Assembly (NCBI RefSeq): GCF_019083965.1
Contig: NZ_JAHRCY010000016.1
Coordinates: 62,001-126,000 of the forward strand
From: Catellatospora tritici
GTDB lineage: Bacteria > Actinomycetota > Actinomycetes > Mycobacteriales > Micromonosporaceae
Direction: 5' to 3'
DNA length: 64,000 nt
Shown: piece after piece, positions 8,991-16,773 of the stretch
Layout: each line of letters starts with the position of its first letter
Position numbering within the stretch: position 1 is the first letter of the stretch
Position numbers and translations under genes: made by a program
The notes under the pieces: model-generated
Seen by the model: only the letters and a program-made list of their open reading frames with translations
Told to the model about the DNA's origin: nothing
Databases searched by the model: none

Positions 8991-9704
8991 TCAGCGGCCC
9001 CCCTCGCTGCGAGGGGCGACACAACGCCGGCACGGGCAATGACTGGCCAGCTGTTGGGTGCGGCACAGCAGCGCCGGTTCGTCGATGGCGCCTTCGTCGG
9101 CAAGGCCGAGGAACGCGTCGACCACCGCCGGATCGAACTGGGTGCCCCGCCCTGACTCCAGTTCGTTACGGGCCTGGGTCACTCCGAGTTTGCGGGCGTA
9201 GGGGCGGTCGACGCGCATGGTGGCCCACGCGTCGCACACCGAGATGATCCGTGCCTCGATCGGGATGTCCGTGCCGGCTAGGCCGCGCGGGTAGCCGTCC
9301 CCGTCGTACCGCTCGTGGTGGGCGGCGATCGGCGGTGCCAGATCCGGCCGGTTCGCAAGCTCCACGACCAGGCGTGCTCCTTCCTGCGGGTGGCGGCGCA
9401 TCTGCTCCCACTCCTGCGCGGTGAGCCGACCAGGCTTGGCCAGCAGCGACTGATCGAGGACGATCTTTCCGACGTCGTGCAGCCGCGCCGCAGCCGCCGT
9501 ACGCACCTGTGCCAAACGATCGAGGCCCAACCGCGCGGCTGTCTGACCCGCCCACCGGGCGACCGCAGCCGCGTGCTCCCATTCACCGAGAACCGCGTCG
9601 ACCTTGTCGGCCAGCCACACGAGCTCGCGCGGCAGCTCGGTGTCCAAGTCGACGTGCGGCGTCAGTAGACCGACCGACCCGGTCGGCGTGAAAGATTCCC
9701 CCAT
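8991..9704 (-). CDS. HD-GYP domain c-di-GMP phosphodiesterase
   Basis: 237 residues. It carries the diagnostic metal and active-site motifs LHDVGK (HD) and HHERYDGDGYP (HHExxDGxGYP), so it should hydrolyse c-di-GMP. No receiver domain is attached. The C-terminus has a short Cys/His-rich tail (CRTQQ...HCPCRRC), unusual for the family and perhaps metal-binding. The ATG at 9704 has AGGAG 8 nt upstream. First gene of a two-gene operon with the GGDEF gene, so synthesis and breakdown are co-expressed. The upstream region carries dyads identical in design to those before the CYP102 gene. Confidence 0.9.
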   Translation of the reverse strand: MGESFTPTGSVGLLTPHVDLDTELPRELVWLADKVDAVLGEWEHAAAVARWAGQTAARLGLDRLAQVRTAAAARLHDVGKIVLDQSLLAKPGRLTAQEWEQMRRHPQEGARLVVELANRPDLAPPIAAHHERYDGDGYPRGLAGTDIPIEARIISVCDAWATMRVDRPYARKLGVTQARNELESGRGTQFDPAVVDAFLGLADEGAIDEPALLCRTQQLASHCPCRRCVAPRSEGGR

Positions 9705-9884
9705 GTTTGCTGCTCCTGTGCAAGTCGTAAGGAAGAGTCTGGGCATCGGTCACCGGCAGGCAACGAGAAGCCGCCCACTGAAACGGGGCAGCTGCTCAGC
9801 CGGCGTGCGCGAACGGGTTCGCGTGCGGGCCGGGTACCAGAAGTTGGCCCAGGCTTCCGACTCATAGTTGATGGCTTGATCTGT

Positions 9885-9959
9885 ACTGACGAAACTATCA
9901 GTTGGTTGCCAGGGCGCCAACGATTTGCGGAGAATGTCGGAAGTGAGGTAAATATCAGT
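9885..9959. promoter_or_regulatory. Second copy of the paired 18-bp dyads, before HD-GYP operon
   Basis: Site 1 (9885-9902) ACTGACG-aaac-TATCAGT and site 2 (9942-9959) AGTGAGG-taaa-TATCAGT. Site length, order and orientation match 6604-6682; centre spacing is 57 bp here against 61 bp there. TATCAGTTCTGAGG is identical at both loci. The HD-GYP start lies 181 bp away, comparable with 161 bp for the CYP102 start. Likely bound by the same TetR protein. Confidence 0.65.
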
Positions 9960-10100
9960 TCTGAGGTGGGGCAACCGGTATACGCGGAGTACGAGGGCGA
10001 GGAGGCCTCGGCTAGCAGGATCGGAGGGCCGGCCGGCCGCGGTAAGCGACGCGGGCTCGCAGCCCACGGATCGCGTCGGCAGGGGTGTTGATGGTGGTGT

Positions 10101-10668
10101 TCATCCGTGCGGGGGGATGACCTCGCGTCCGCAGATCTTGCCGTGGTGTAGGAGTCGGTAGGCCTCGTCGGCGCGTTCCAACGGGAAGTGCTCTACGAGC
10201 GTCGTGATCTTCTGCTGCTGGGCGAGGGTGATCACTCATGAGTTCAGGGATGAAACCCCAGCGCGGTGAGGCGACTGAACACTCGTGCGGCGGGTTCGCG
10301 AAGCTGACGGGCGGGGTTTCGAACGGTTGCGCCGCCGAGACCAACGACGATGGTCAGGTGGCCCAGCACCCGGGCCACCTGGGCCGCTATCCGTAGCGTC
10401 GGGTCGACGCCGAGCATGTCGAGCACCAGCTCGGCGCCCTGCTGCCCGGCATGTCTTCGATGCGAGCGACCGCCTGGTCGCCTGAGAGCAGGGCCCTCCT
10501 GTGCGCCCATGCGCTTGGCGGTTTCCAGCTTTGCCGCGTCGGTGTCCACGGCGAGGAGGGTGGTCGCCGCGCTGAGCGCTCGCAGAATCTGGATCGCCAT
10601 CTGGCCCAGGCCACCCGTCCCGATCACCAGGGCGGTCGAGCCCGGTCCCAGCAGGTGCAGCGACCGCT
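10101..10668 (-). pseudogene. Alcohol dehydrogenase remnant (5'-truncated, frameshifted)
   Basis: Reading the minus strand, an MDR Rossmann segment (GPGSTALVIGTGGLGQMAIQIL) begins just inside the end of the P450 gene. It then shifts frame (LLSGDQAVARIEDM in a second frame), returns to LVLDMLGVDP, and stops near 10244. A typical MDR C-terminus (ERADEAYRLLHHGKICGREV) follows in another frame and ends at 10101. The N-terminal catalytic domain is missing. At least three lesions make this a dead gene. Its position directly after the P450 suggests it was once the last gene of that operon. Confidence 0.75.
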
Positions 10669-10673
10669 GCGAG

Positions 10674-11897
10674 TCAGTCGCCGATCCCGTCGATGTCGAC
10701 CAGCACGTGGCGTGGGCCGCGGAAGATCTGGTTGTGGCGGTACGGCGGCGGATCCTCGACGAGCCGCGGGTTCTGCACGCGGCGGAAGAACTCGCTGACC
10801 GCAACCTGGACCTCCAGGCGCGCCAGCGGGGCACCGAAGCAGTAGTGGATGCCCTGGCTGAACCCGACGTGCTCGTTGTCCGGGCGTTCGAGGTCGAGCT
10901 TGTCGGGGTTGGCGAACCGGAGCGGATCGCGGTTGGCCGAGCCGTAGCACACGAAGATCGTCGAGCCCGCCGGGATGGTGGTGCCGGCGATCTCGATGTC
11001 TTCGAGGGCGGAGCGGGTGTGCCAGAACTGGACCGACGACTCGAAGCGCAGCAGCTCCTCGATCCCGGGCACGATGAGCTCGGGCCTGTGGCGCAGTTTC
11101 TCGAGCTGGTCGGGGTGACGCAGCAGGGACAGCACGCTGTGGGCGATCAGGTTGACCGTCGTCTCATGCCCGGCGAAGAGCATGAGCATCGCATTGCTGA
11201 CCAGCGACCCCTCAGGCAAGCGGCCTTCCGGGCCGGTGTCGTTGCACATCGCCGACAACATTCCTGGGCCGGGCTGCTTGCGGTACTGGTCGAACAGGTC
11301 GGCCAGAAACTGCTTCATCTGGGCCACCCGAGCGGGCACCGCCGCCAGGCGGTGCTGCTGCTGCGGGTCGCTGGCCTGCGGGCCGAGGTCCAGCCCGTCG
11401 AGGGCTGTCTCGATCCAGTCGTGGAACAGCGGAATCGACTCCAGCGGCACGCCCAGAACCTTGCAGATGACGGTCACAGGCCCCGGGAAGGCGAACTCGT
11501 CGACCACGTCGACACGGGTCTTGCCCTTCATGCCGTCGAGCAGTTCGGCGAAGATGCGCCGGATCTCGGGCTCCATGTCGGCGATCATGTGGGGACGTTC
11601 GGGCGGCCCGAAGTGGCGCATCACCCGACGGCGATCCACATCGTGCTCCGACGGGTCCTCGGTGATGATCGTCGCCTCGAAGGGGTCGACCCCCGGGATC
11701 GCCCCGGGGCGCTTCCTCGTGTCCGAGCTGACCCTGGGGTCGTGGAGCAGCTCGACGACCTCCCGGTACGTGCTGACGACGTACACACCGTCGGGCTGGC
11801 GCGACACCGGGGTCTTGCGCAGCTGTTCGTAGAACGGGTACGGATTGGCGCGGTTGACGTCGCGGAGGGCCTGCTGCCAGGGCGTTTCCTCGGCCAT
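10674..11897 (-). CDS. Cytochrome P450 (soluble bacterial class I type)
   Basis: 407 residues. I-helix AGHETTVN (near 245), ExxR in EELLRF, and heme loop FSQGIHYCFGAPLARLE (Cys near 350) are all intact. The ATG at 11897 has AAGGAGG upstream; a longer frame from 11936 is not needed. Third gene of ferredoxin, reductase, P450 on the minus strand, so electrons should come from NAD(P)H through the reductase and [3Fe-4S] ferredoxin. It resembles the P450 at 47756-48985 along its length (shared AGHETTVNLIA, EDPPPYR near the C-terminus), so the two systems are paralogous. Substrate unknown; the neighbouring aromatic-cleavage operon suggests an upstream hydroxylation step. Confidence 0.93.
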   Translation of the reverse strand: MAEETPWQQALRDVNRANPYPFYEQLRKTPVSRQPDGVYVVSTYREVVELLHDPRVSSDTRKRPGAIPGVDPFEATIITEDPSEHDVDRRRVMRHFGPPERPHMIADMEPEIRRIFAELLDGMKGKTRVDVVDEFAFPGPVTVICKVLGVPLESIPLFHDWIETALDGLDLGPQASDPQQQHRLAAVPARVAQMKQFLADLFDQYRKQPGPGMLSAMCNDTGPEGRLPEGSLVSNAMLMLFAGHETTVNLIAHSVLSLLRHPDQLEKLRHRPELIVPGIEELLRFESSVQFWHTRSALEDIEIAGTTIPAGSTIFVCYGSANRDPLRFANPDKLDLERPDNEHVGFSQGIHYCFGAPLARLEVQVAVSEFFRRVQNPRLVEDPPPYRHNQIFRGPRHVLVDIDGIGD

Positions 11898-11954
11898 GAG
11901 GCTCGCCTCCTTCCTGTTGCTGCTGCCGGTCACCACGCTCGATCGCCAGGCGGG

Positions 11955-13358
11955 TCAGTGACCCCGAGGCCGGAACTCAGCCGTCCGCTGGTTCGGGTCG
12001 TGGCCGGTCAAGACGACGTCGGACGTCGCCGCCGGGACGCCCGGCTCCGGGAACTCAGCCGGGACCGGCTTCATGTCGTCGGGCCGGTCCCAGCCCGATG
12101 GCGGAGGCGGGAACGGCGCCGACTGCTCGATCAGCCGCCCGTAGTACTCCAGCCACTTGCCACTGTTGAAGGTGACGGCGGCGACGATGCGCCCCCGGCG
12201 GCCGTACGCGGCGGCGAAGCGTCGCTGCTGAACCGAGCCCTGCGTGAAGGCGATCTCGTCACCGAAAGGCGGCACGCCGACGGACTTGATGTTGACGCCG
12301 AACTGGCCGGACCAGAACCCGGGCAGCAGCAGATGCGGGCGGTAGTCGGGCTCCAGGTTCACCATGTTGTGGGCTGCGACCTCGGCTCCGAGGACGGCGT
12401 TGTCCCAGTGTTCCATCGCCAGGAACTGGTACTCGTACAGCACGTGGGGCGCGCGCGCCACGTCACCTGCCACGTACACGGAGTCGGTCACCACGCCGTT
12501 GATGTCGAACGCACGACCGCCGGCGTCGCAGCCGACACCCCAGAACCCGGCCGCCAGCCCCGATCCCTCCAGCCATTCCACGTTGCGGACCGAACCCAGC
12601 GAGGCCAGCACCACGTCGGCCTCCACGGTGGTGCCGTCGGAGAGCCGGGCCCGGCGCACGTGTCGGCTCGCGTCGCCCTCCAACGACAACACGCCCACCT
12701 CGCAGCGCAGGTCGACGCCGTGGTCGCGCTGCATCTGCGCGGCGATCTCGCCGATCACCCCACCGAGCGCCCCGGCCAGCGGCGCCGAGCCCCGCTCGAC
12801 GAGGGTCACCGGGATGTCGAGTTCCCGGCACACCGAGGCCGCTTCGCAGCCGATGAACCCGCCGCCGATCACCAGGACCCGCGACGGCCCCGCCGCCAGC
12901 GCCTGTCGCAGCCGCGCGGCGTCGTCACGCGAGCGCAGCGTGTACACCCCCTCCAGCGCGGCCTCGGTAGGGTTCGGCCACTGGCGTGCGCGGGTGCCGG
13001 TGGCGATCATCAACCGGTCATACGGCACTCGTTCACCGTCGGCCAGCACGACCTGTTTTTCGGTCCGGTCCAACCCGGTCGCGGCCACGCCGAGGCGCCA
13101 CTGCGCATCCAGTTCCCGCAAGCGGGGGAGTTGGGTGTTTTCGGCCGGCACCCAGCCCTTGAGCACCTGCTTGGACAGCGGCGGGCGGTCGTAGGGTTCG
13201 TAGGGCTCGTCGCCGATGATCGTCAGCGGTCCCGTGAAGCCTTCCTTCCGCAGGGCTTCGGCGCCGCGCAATCCTGCCAGGGAGGCGCCGACGATGACGA
13301 TCCGGCCGTTGGCCTTGAAGTCGCGCACCAGCTCTGCGACCCTGGCCGGCACGGTCAT
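11955..13358 (-). CDS. FAD-dependent ferredoxin reductase
   Basis: 467 residues. N-terminal FAD Rossmann motif VIVGASLAGL (about 20-30), DRPPLSKQVL, the middle NAD(P)-binding motif VLVIGGGFIGCEAASV, and VYVAGDVA before the C-terminal domain. This is the putidaredoxin-reductase-like family that passes electrons from NAD(P)H to ferredoxins serving P450s. It overlaps the ferredoxin stop by 4 bp (ATGA), so the two are translationally coupled. A 57-bp gap follows before the P450. It aligns throughout with the reductase half of the fusion at 46137-47759. Confidence 0.93.
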   Translation of the reverse strand: MTVPARVAELVRDFKANGRIVIVGASLAGLRGAEALRKEGFTGPLTIIGDEPYEPYDRPPLSKQVLKGWVPAENTQLPRLRELDAQWRLGVAATGLDRTEKQVVLADGERVPYDRLMIATGTRARQWPNPTEAALEGVYTLRSRDDAARLRQALAAGPSRVLVIGGGFIGCEAASVCRELDIPVTLVERGSAPLAGALGGVIGEIAAQMQRDHGVDLRCEVGVLSLEGDASRHVRRARLSDGTTVEADVVLASLGSVRNVEWLEGSGLAAGFWGVGCDAGGRAFDINGVVTDSVYVAGDVARAPHVLYEYQFLAMEHWDNAVLGAEVAAHNMVNLEPDYRPHLLLPGFWSGQFGVNIKSVGVPPFGDEIAFTQGSVQQRRFAAAYGRRGRIVAAVTFNSGKWLEYYGRLIEQSAPFPPPPSGWDRPDDMKPVPAEFPEPGVPAATSDVVLTGHDPNQRTAEFRPRGH

Positions 13359-13576
13359 GACGGCACGCTCCGCGGCTGCGCACCTTCCAGGCGGTCGATC
13401 ACGATAGCTTGGACGGGGCAGGCCGCGGCGGCTCGCTCGACTTGAAGGCGGCGCTCGTCATCGGGGTTCGGGTCGTAGGCGAGCGTCTCCTCACCGCTGA
13501 GCCTGAAGACCTCGTGCGCCAGAAACACGCACTGTGCGTATCCCTGGCACCGGTTCAGGTCCACGACGATCCGCAT
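13355..13576 (-). CDS. [3Fe-4S]-type ferredoxin, P450 partner
   Basis: 73 residues. The cluster motif is C10-QGYAQ-C16 with C53-P, that is CxxYxxC...CP: the position of the fourth [4Fe-4S] ligand is Tyr13. This is the variable-residue pattern of actinobacterial P450 ferredoxins, so a [3Fe-4S] cluster is expected. A GGAGA-type ribosome site precedes the ATG at 13576. First gene of the ferredoxin-reductase-P450 operon. Its three cysteines sit at the same residue numbers as in the ferredoxin half of the fusion protein at 46137. Confidence 0.93.
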   Translation of the reverse strand: MRIVVDLNRCQGYAQCVFLAHEVFRLSGEETLAYDPNPDDERRLQVERAAAACPVQAIVIDRLEGAQPRSVPS

Positions 13577-13874
13577 CGGAAGTCTCCTTCCATCCTGGCC
13601 GTCCCACCGGTCCTGGCGGTATCTCGGCTACGCGCGGTTGCCGCCAGTCGGCCCAGCCGGGGAAAGCGAATCTCGTCCAGCCCGACAGCGGTCCGCCGGG
13701 TGCCAACGTGTGCGATGTCCGTGGCCATCCGTTGGGGCTGCCGGCAAGACCTAGCTGGGGCCTGCGGCGCGCCTGGCGGCTCATCATTCGCAGTGGTCGC
13801 TCGGCGCAGGAAGGCCTCACCCCACGCCTCGTCAGCATTTACGCTACCAGGGAAGCCTTACGCCTACCCGACAA
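13577..13874. other. Intergenic, no gene seen
   Basis: 298 bp between the TetR stop and the ferredoxin start, both on the minus strand. It probably holds the promoter of the ferredoxin-reductase-P450 operon. No convincing dyad or reading frame was found. Confidence 0.4.
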
Positions 13875-14579
13875 CTACTCGAGGCCTGGAGGCTGCTCGT
13901 TGGCCAGGTGTCGTGGCTCAACGGCCCGTTTCGTCAACGGGGGATCGATCAGGCTGGGTAGCGGACGTTGGCATAGCTCGCTCGCCTCCTCGCCCGGCAT
14001 GCCCAGCATGCGCAGCACGGTTTGTGCGACCAGGTCGGTCGATGTGGCGTGGTCGCGTTCGGGTTGGTCGTGCAGCAGGCGCCCGAGGCACAAAACGGCG
14101 CCGACGACCACAACCATGGCCAGGTCGGTGTCAGGGACGATGAAGCGGCCGGCAAGCACCGCGCGGTCGATGTCACGGCTGGCGCGCCGCGCGAGGCCGT
14201 TGTCGACCGTGGCCATGGCCAGCCCGAACGTGAACAGAACCTGGCTGAGCCCGGGTTCTCTGCGATGGATCCGCCCGGTCAATCGGAAGCTCTGCGCGAA
14301 GGCGTGGGCCGGGTCGTCCAGGCTGGCGCTCAATTCGTCGAACTGGTTCCCCCGGCGCTCCAGGCCATCCTCGACCGCGGCTCGGAACAGCTGTTCTCTG
14401 CTGTCGAAGTGGTTGTAGAAGGAGCCCATCCCTACGTCGGCCGCCTGGGTGATCTCGAGGATGGGCGCGTTCAACCGGCCTGCCGCGACGACGGACTGCG
14501 CGGCCTGTATGAGCGCCGCCCTGGTACGCGCTTTGCGCCGTTCCTGCCTACTGGCGATGTCTGTGCTGTTCTGGCCCAT
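13875..14579 (-). CDS. TetR-family repressor of P450/aromatic genes
   Basis: 234 residues from the ATG at 14579, which has GAGGTGG 6 nt upstream. HTH: RQERRKARTRAALIQAAQ, then ITQAADVGMGSFYNHFDS. The C-terminal half is helical, as expected for a ligand-binding domain. It lies between the ferredoxin/reductase/P450 genes (same strand, downstream) and the divergent dioxygenase operon, so it is placed to control both. Paralogous to the TetR at 6734. The inducer is probably the aromatic or terpenoid substrate or a breakdown product (inference). Confidence 0.88.
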   Translation of the reverse strand: MGQNSTDIASRQERRKARTRAALIQAAQSVVAAGRLNAPILEITQAADVGMGSFYNHFDSREQLFRAAVEDGLERRGNQFDELSASLDDPAHAFAQSFRLTGRIHRREPGLSQVLFTFGLAMATVDNGLARRASRDIDRAVLAGRFIVPDTDLAMVVVVGAVLCLGRLLHDQPERDHATSTDLVAQTVLRMLGMPGEEASELCQRPLPSLIDPPLTKRAVEPRHLANEQPPGLE

Positions 14580-14713
14580 GACCGGCCACCTCACAGTCGT
14601 AAATCATCAATGTTAGCGACACAAGTCAGCGATGACGAAAACCTCAAACATTTGACTGACAGTCTCCTCGTAGGTGATGATTTCATCAAGACCTTTCGAG
14701 GAGGGTGTCGACG
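14580..14713. promoter_or_regulatory. Divergent promoter region with two short dyads
   Basis: It contains GTCA-gcga-TGAC (14625-14636) and GACT-gac-AGTC (14654-14664), candidate TetR sites between the divergent regulator and dioxygenase genes. The AT content is higher than in the surroundings. The dyads are short, so the assignment is tentative. Confidence 0.4.
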
Positions 14714-15838
14714 ATGCACGACCCGCACACCGGTCTGCACAGCGAGCACGGCGCGCTGCCCGAGGAGCACCCTGGCCGGGCCCGTCAGCCGATCATCAAG
14801 GTGCGCGACCTGGCCTGGCTCGAGTTCCACAAACCGGACCTGCAGCGCGCCGAGATGTTCGCCCACGCGTTCGGCTTCACGACGTCACTACGCACCCAGC
14901 AGGAGCTTCATCTGCGCGGCACGGACCGGGCAGCCCCCTGCGTTCTGATCCGCCGCGGCCCGCGCTCGCGGTTCATCGGCCCGGCCTTCACGGCCGTCGA
15001 CGCCCGCGACGTGCTGCGTCTTGCCGAGGCCACCGGCACGACAGTCGCACCGCTACCGGAAAGCCTCGGCGGGGTAAGCGTGGACCTGGTCGACCCGAAC
15101 GGGACCCGCGTACGCGTCGTGGCCGACACACACGACCTGCCGGCACTGCCCGCGCAGCAGCCGCTGCCGTGCAACGTCGGGCACGACCCGGTGCGGCTCA
15201 ACCACACCCAGCGGCCGCCGCGCGAGCCGGCCAGGGTGCAGCGGCTCGGCCACGTCGTGCTGCAGTCGACGAAATACGTGCAGACGCTCAACTGGTATCT
15301 GCAGCACCTCGGCCTGATCGTCAGCGACTTCCTCTACTACCAAGGCCAGCGCGAACGCGGCCCGGTGATGAGCTTCATCCGCTGCGACCGCGGCCCCATG
15401 CCCACCGACCACCACACCCTCGCGCTTGCCCTCGGCCCCGCCAACCGATACGTGCACTCCGCCTACCAGGTCGCTGACCTCGACGCGCTGGCAGCCGGCG
15501 GAGAGCACCTGCGCCAGCACGGCTACCGGCGGTCCTGGGGCATAGGCCGCCACATCCAGGGCAGCCAGATCTTCGACTACTGGCGCGACCCGGACGGCTT
15601 CCTGGTGGAGCACTTCAGCGACGGCGACCTGTTCGACAGCACCTTGGAGGCGGGCTGGGCACCGATGACTGCCTCCGGCCTGGCCCAGTGGGGTCCGCCC
15701 GCCACCAGTGACTTCCTCGGGATCAAACCCGGCCGGCAAGCACTTGCCGAACTACGCGCGGTCGCCGCCGCACTGCGTGAGGACAACGAGTTCGACCTGC
15801 ACCGCCTTCGCGGCCTGATGAAAGTTGCCACCACATGA
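14714..15838 (+). CDS. Extradiol ring-cleavage dioxygenase (VOC superfamily)
   Basis: 374 residues from the ATG at 14714, with GAGGAGGG 8 nt upstream; the GTG at 14705 is too close to that site. Two-module vicinal-oxygen-chelate fold. The C-terminal module carries the Fe(II) triad: His180 (LGHVVL), His233 or 234 (TDHHTLAL) and Glu299 (GFLVEHF). The second histidine of the HH pair fits the acid/base role known in BphC-like enzymes. It should cleave a catechol next to the hydroxyls (meta cleavage). First gene of five with ATGA-type overlaps. Exact catechol substrate unknown. Confidence 0.88.
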   Translation: MHDPHTGLHSEHGALPEEHPGRARQPIIKVRDLAWLEFHKPDLQRAEMFAHAFGFTTSLRTQQELHLRGTDRAAPCVLIRRGPRSRFIGPAFTAVDARDVLRLAEATGTTVAPLPESLGGVSVDLVDPNGTRVRVVADTHDLPALPAQQPLPCNVGHDPVRLNHTQRPPREPARVQRLGHVVLQSTKYVQTLNWYLQHLGLIVSDFLYYQGQRERGPVMSFIRCDRGPMPTDHHTLALALGPANRYVHSAYQVADLDALAAGGEHLRQHGYRRSWGIGRHIQGSQIFDYWRDPDGFLVEHFSDGDLFDSTLEAGWAPMTASGLAQWGPPATSDFLGIKPGRQALAELRAVAAALREDNEFDLHRLRGLMKVATT

Positions 15839-16773
15839 CCATCTCCGTCCTGCGTACCGCCGACGCCTGGTGGGCGCGCACACCCACCGGCGCGGCCAAG
15901 ATCGCCACCGAGGCGACCACCACCGGTGAACTGCTCGCCGACGGGCTGGCCATCGCCGCCGCGACCGCAAGCGCCGACACCGTCCCGGTCGACACGCTGG
16001 CCCTGGTCTCGCCGGTGACGGCACCATGCCGGGTCGTGGCACAGATGACCAACTACGCCTCGCACGTGACCGACACCGGCGGCGATCCCGCCACCGTCCC
16101 GATGACCTTCTTCCGCAAGACGTCCGGTTCGATCAGCGGCCCGTACGACGACGTGGTCCGGCCCGCCCACGTGCGCCTGCTGGACTACGAGGCGGAGATC
16201 GGCCTGGTCATCGGGCGGCAGATGCCGGTCGGCACGACCGTCACCGAGGACAACCTCGCCGACTACGTCGCCGGGCTGGTCGTCACCAACGACGTCTCCG
16301 CCCGCGACGTCCAGCTGCCCCAGACCCAGTTCTACGAGGCCAAGTCCTACCCGACATTCACCCCGGTCGGCCCGCTGCTGGTGCTGCTCGACGCCGACGA
16401 GCTCAAACGCTTCACCGACCTGCGGCTGACGCTGCGGGTCAACGGCGAGCTGCGGCAGGACCAGACAGCCGCCGACATGATCTACTCCCCGGTCCGGGCG
16501 CTGCAAAGCCTGACCCGGTTCCAGCAGCTGGAACCCGGTGACCTGCTGCTCACCGGGACACCGGTCGGCACCGCGCTCAGCGCGCCGCCCAAGCCGGTCC
16601 AGTTCATCGCCTCGCTACTGCCGCCCGCCACCAGGTGGAAGCTGTTCTTCGCCGGCCAGGCCCGCAACCCCAAGTACCTCAAGGACGGCGACATCGTCGA
16701 GGCCACGATCGCCACCGACGACGCCACGATCGACCTCGGCACCCAGCGCACGGTTGTCCGGGACGCCCGATGA
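15835..16773 (+). CDS. Fumarylacetoacetate hydrolase-family protein
   Basis: 312 residues. FAH-fold core with the metal-binding acidic residues in LDYEAEIGLVIG, VTNDVSARDVQ, and the C-terminal GDLLLTGTPVGTA. Members hydrolyse or isomerise ring-cleavage products (2-hydroxyhepta-2,4-dienedioate isomerase, oxaloacetate or acylpyruvate hydrolases). The ATG overlaps the dioxygenase stop by 4 bp. It probably processes the meta-cleavage product; hydrolase, hydratase and decarboxylase roles cannot be separated by eye. Confidence 0.88.
   Translation: MTISVLRTADAWWARTPTGAAKIATEATTTGELLADGLAIAAATASADTVPVDTLALVSPVTAPCRVVAQMTNYASHVTDTGGDPATVPMTFFRKTSGSISGPYDDVVRPAHVRLLDYEAEIGLVIGRQMPVGTTVTEDNLADYVAGLVVTNDVSARDVQLPQTQFYEAKSYPTFTPVGPLLVLLDADELKRFTDLRLTLRVNGELRQDQTAADMIYSPVRALQSLTRFQQLEPGDLLLTGTPVGTALSAPPKPVQFIASLLPPATRWKLFFAGQARNPKYLKDGDIVEATIATDDATIDLGTQRTVVRDAR

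Noticed and set aside
10350..13445. Very long plus-strand open frame opposite the P450 and ferredoxin reductase genes
   Set aside because: Arises from GC-biased third positions of the real minus-strand genes; no ribosome site and no family character.
14625..14664. Third copy of the TATCAGT dyad pair before the dioxygenase operon
   Set aside because: The dyads there have different sequence and length, so they are probably bound by the other TetR.
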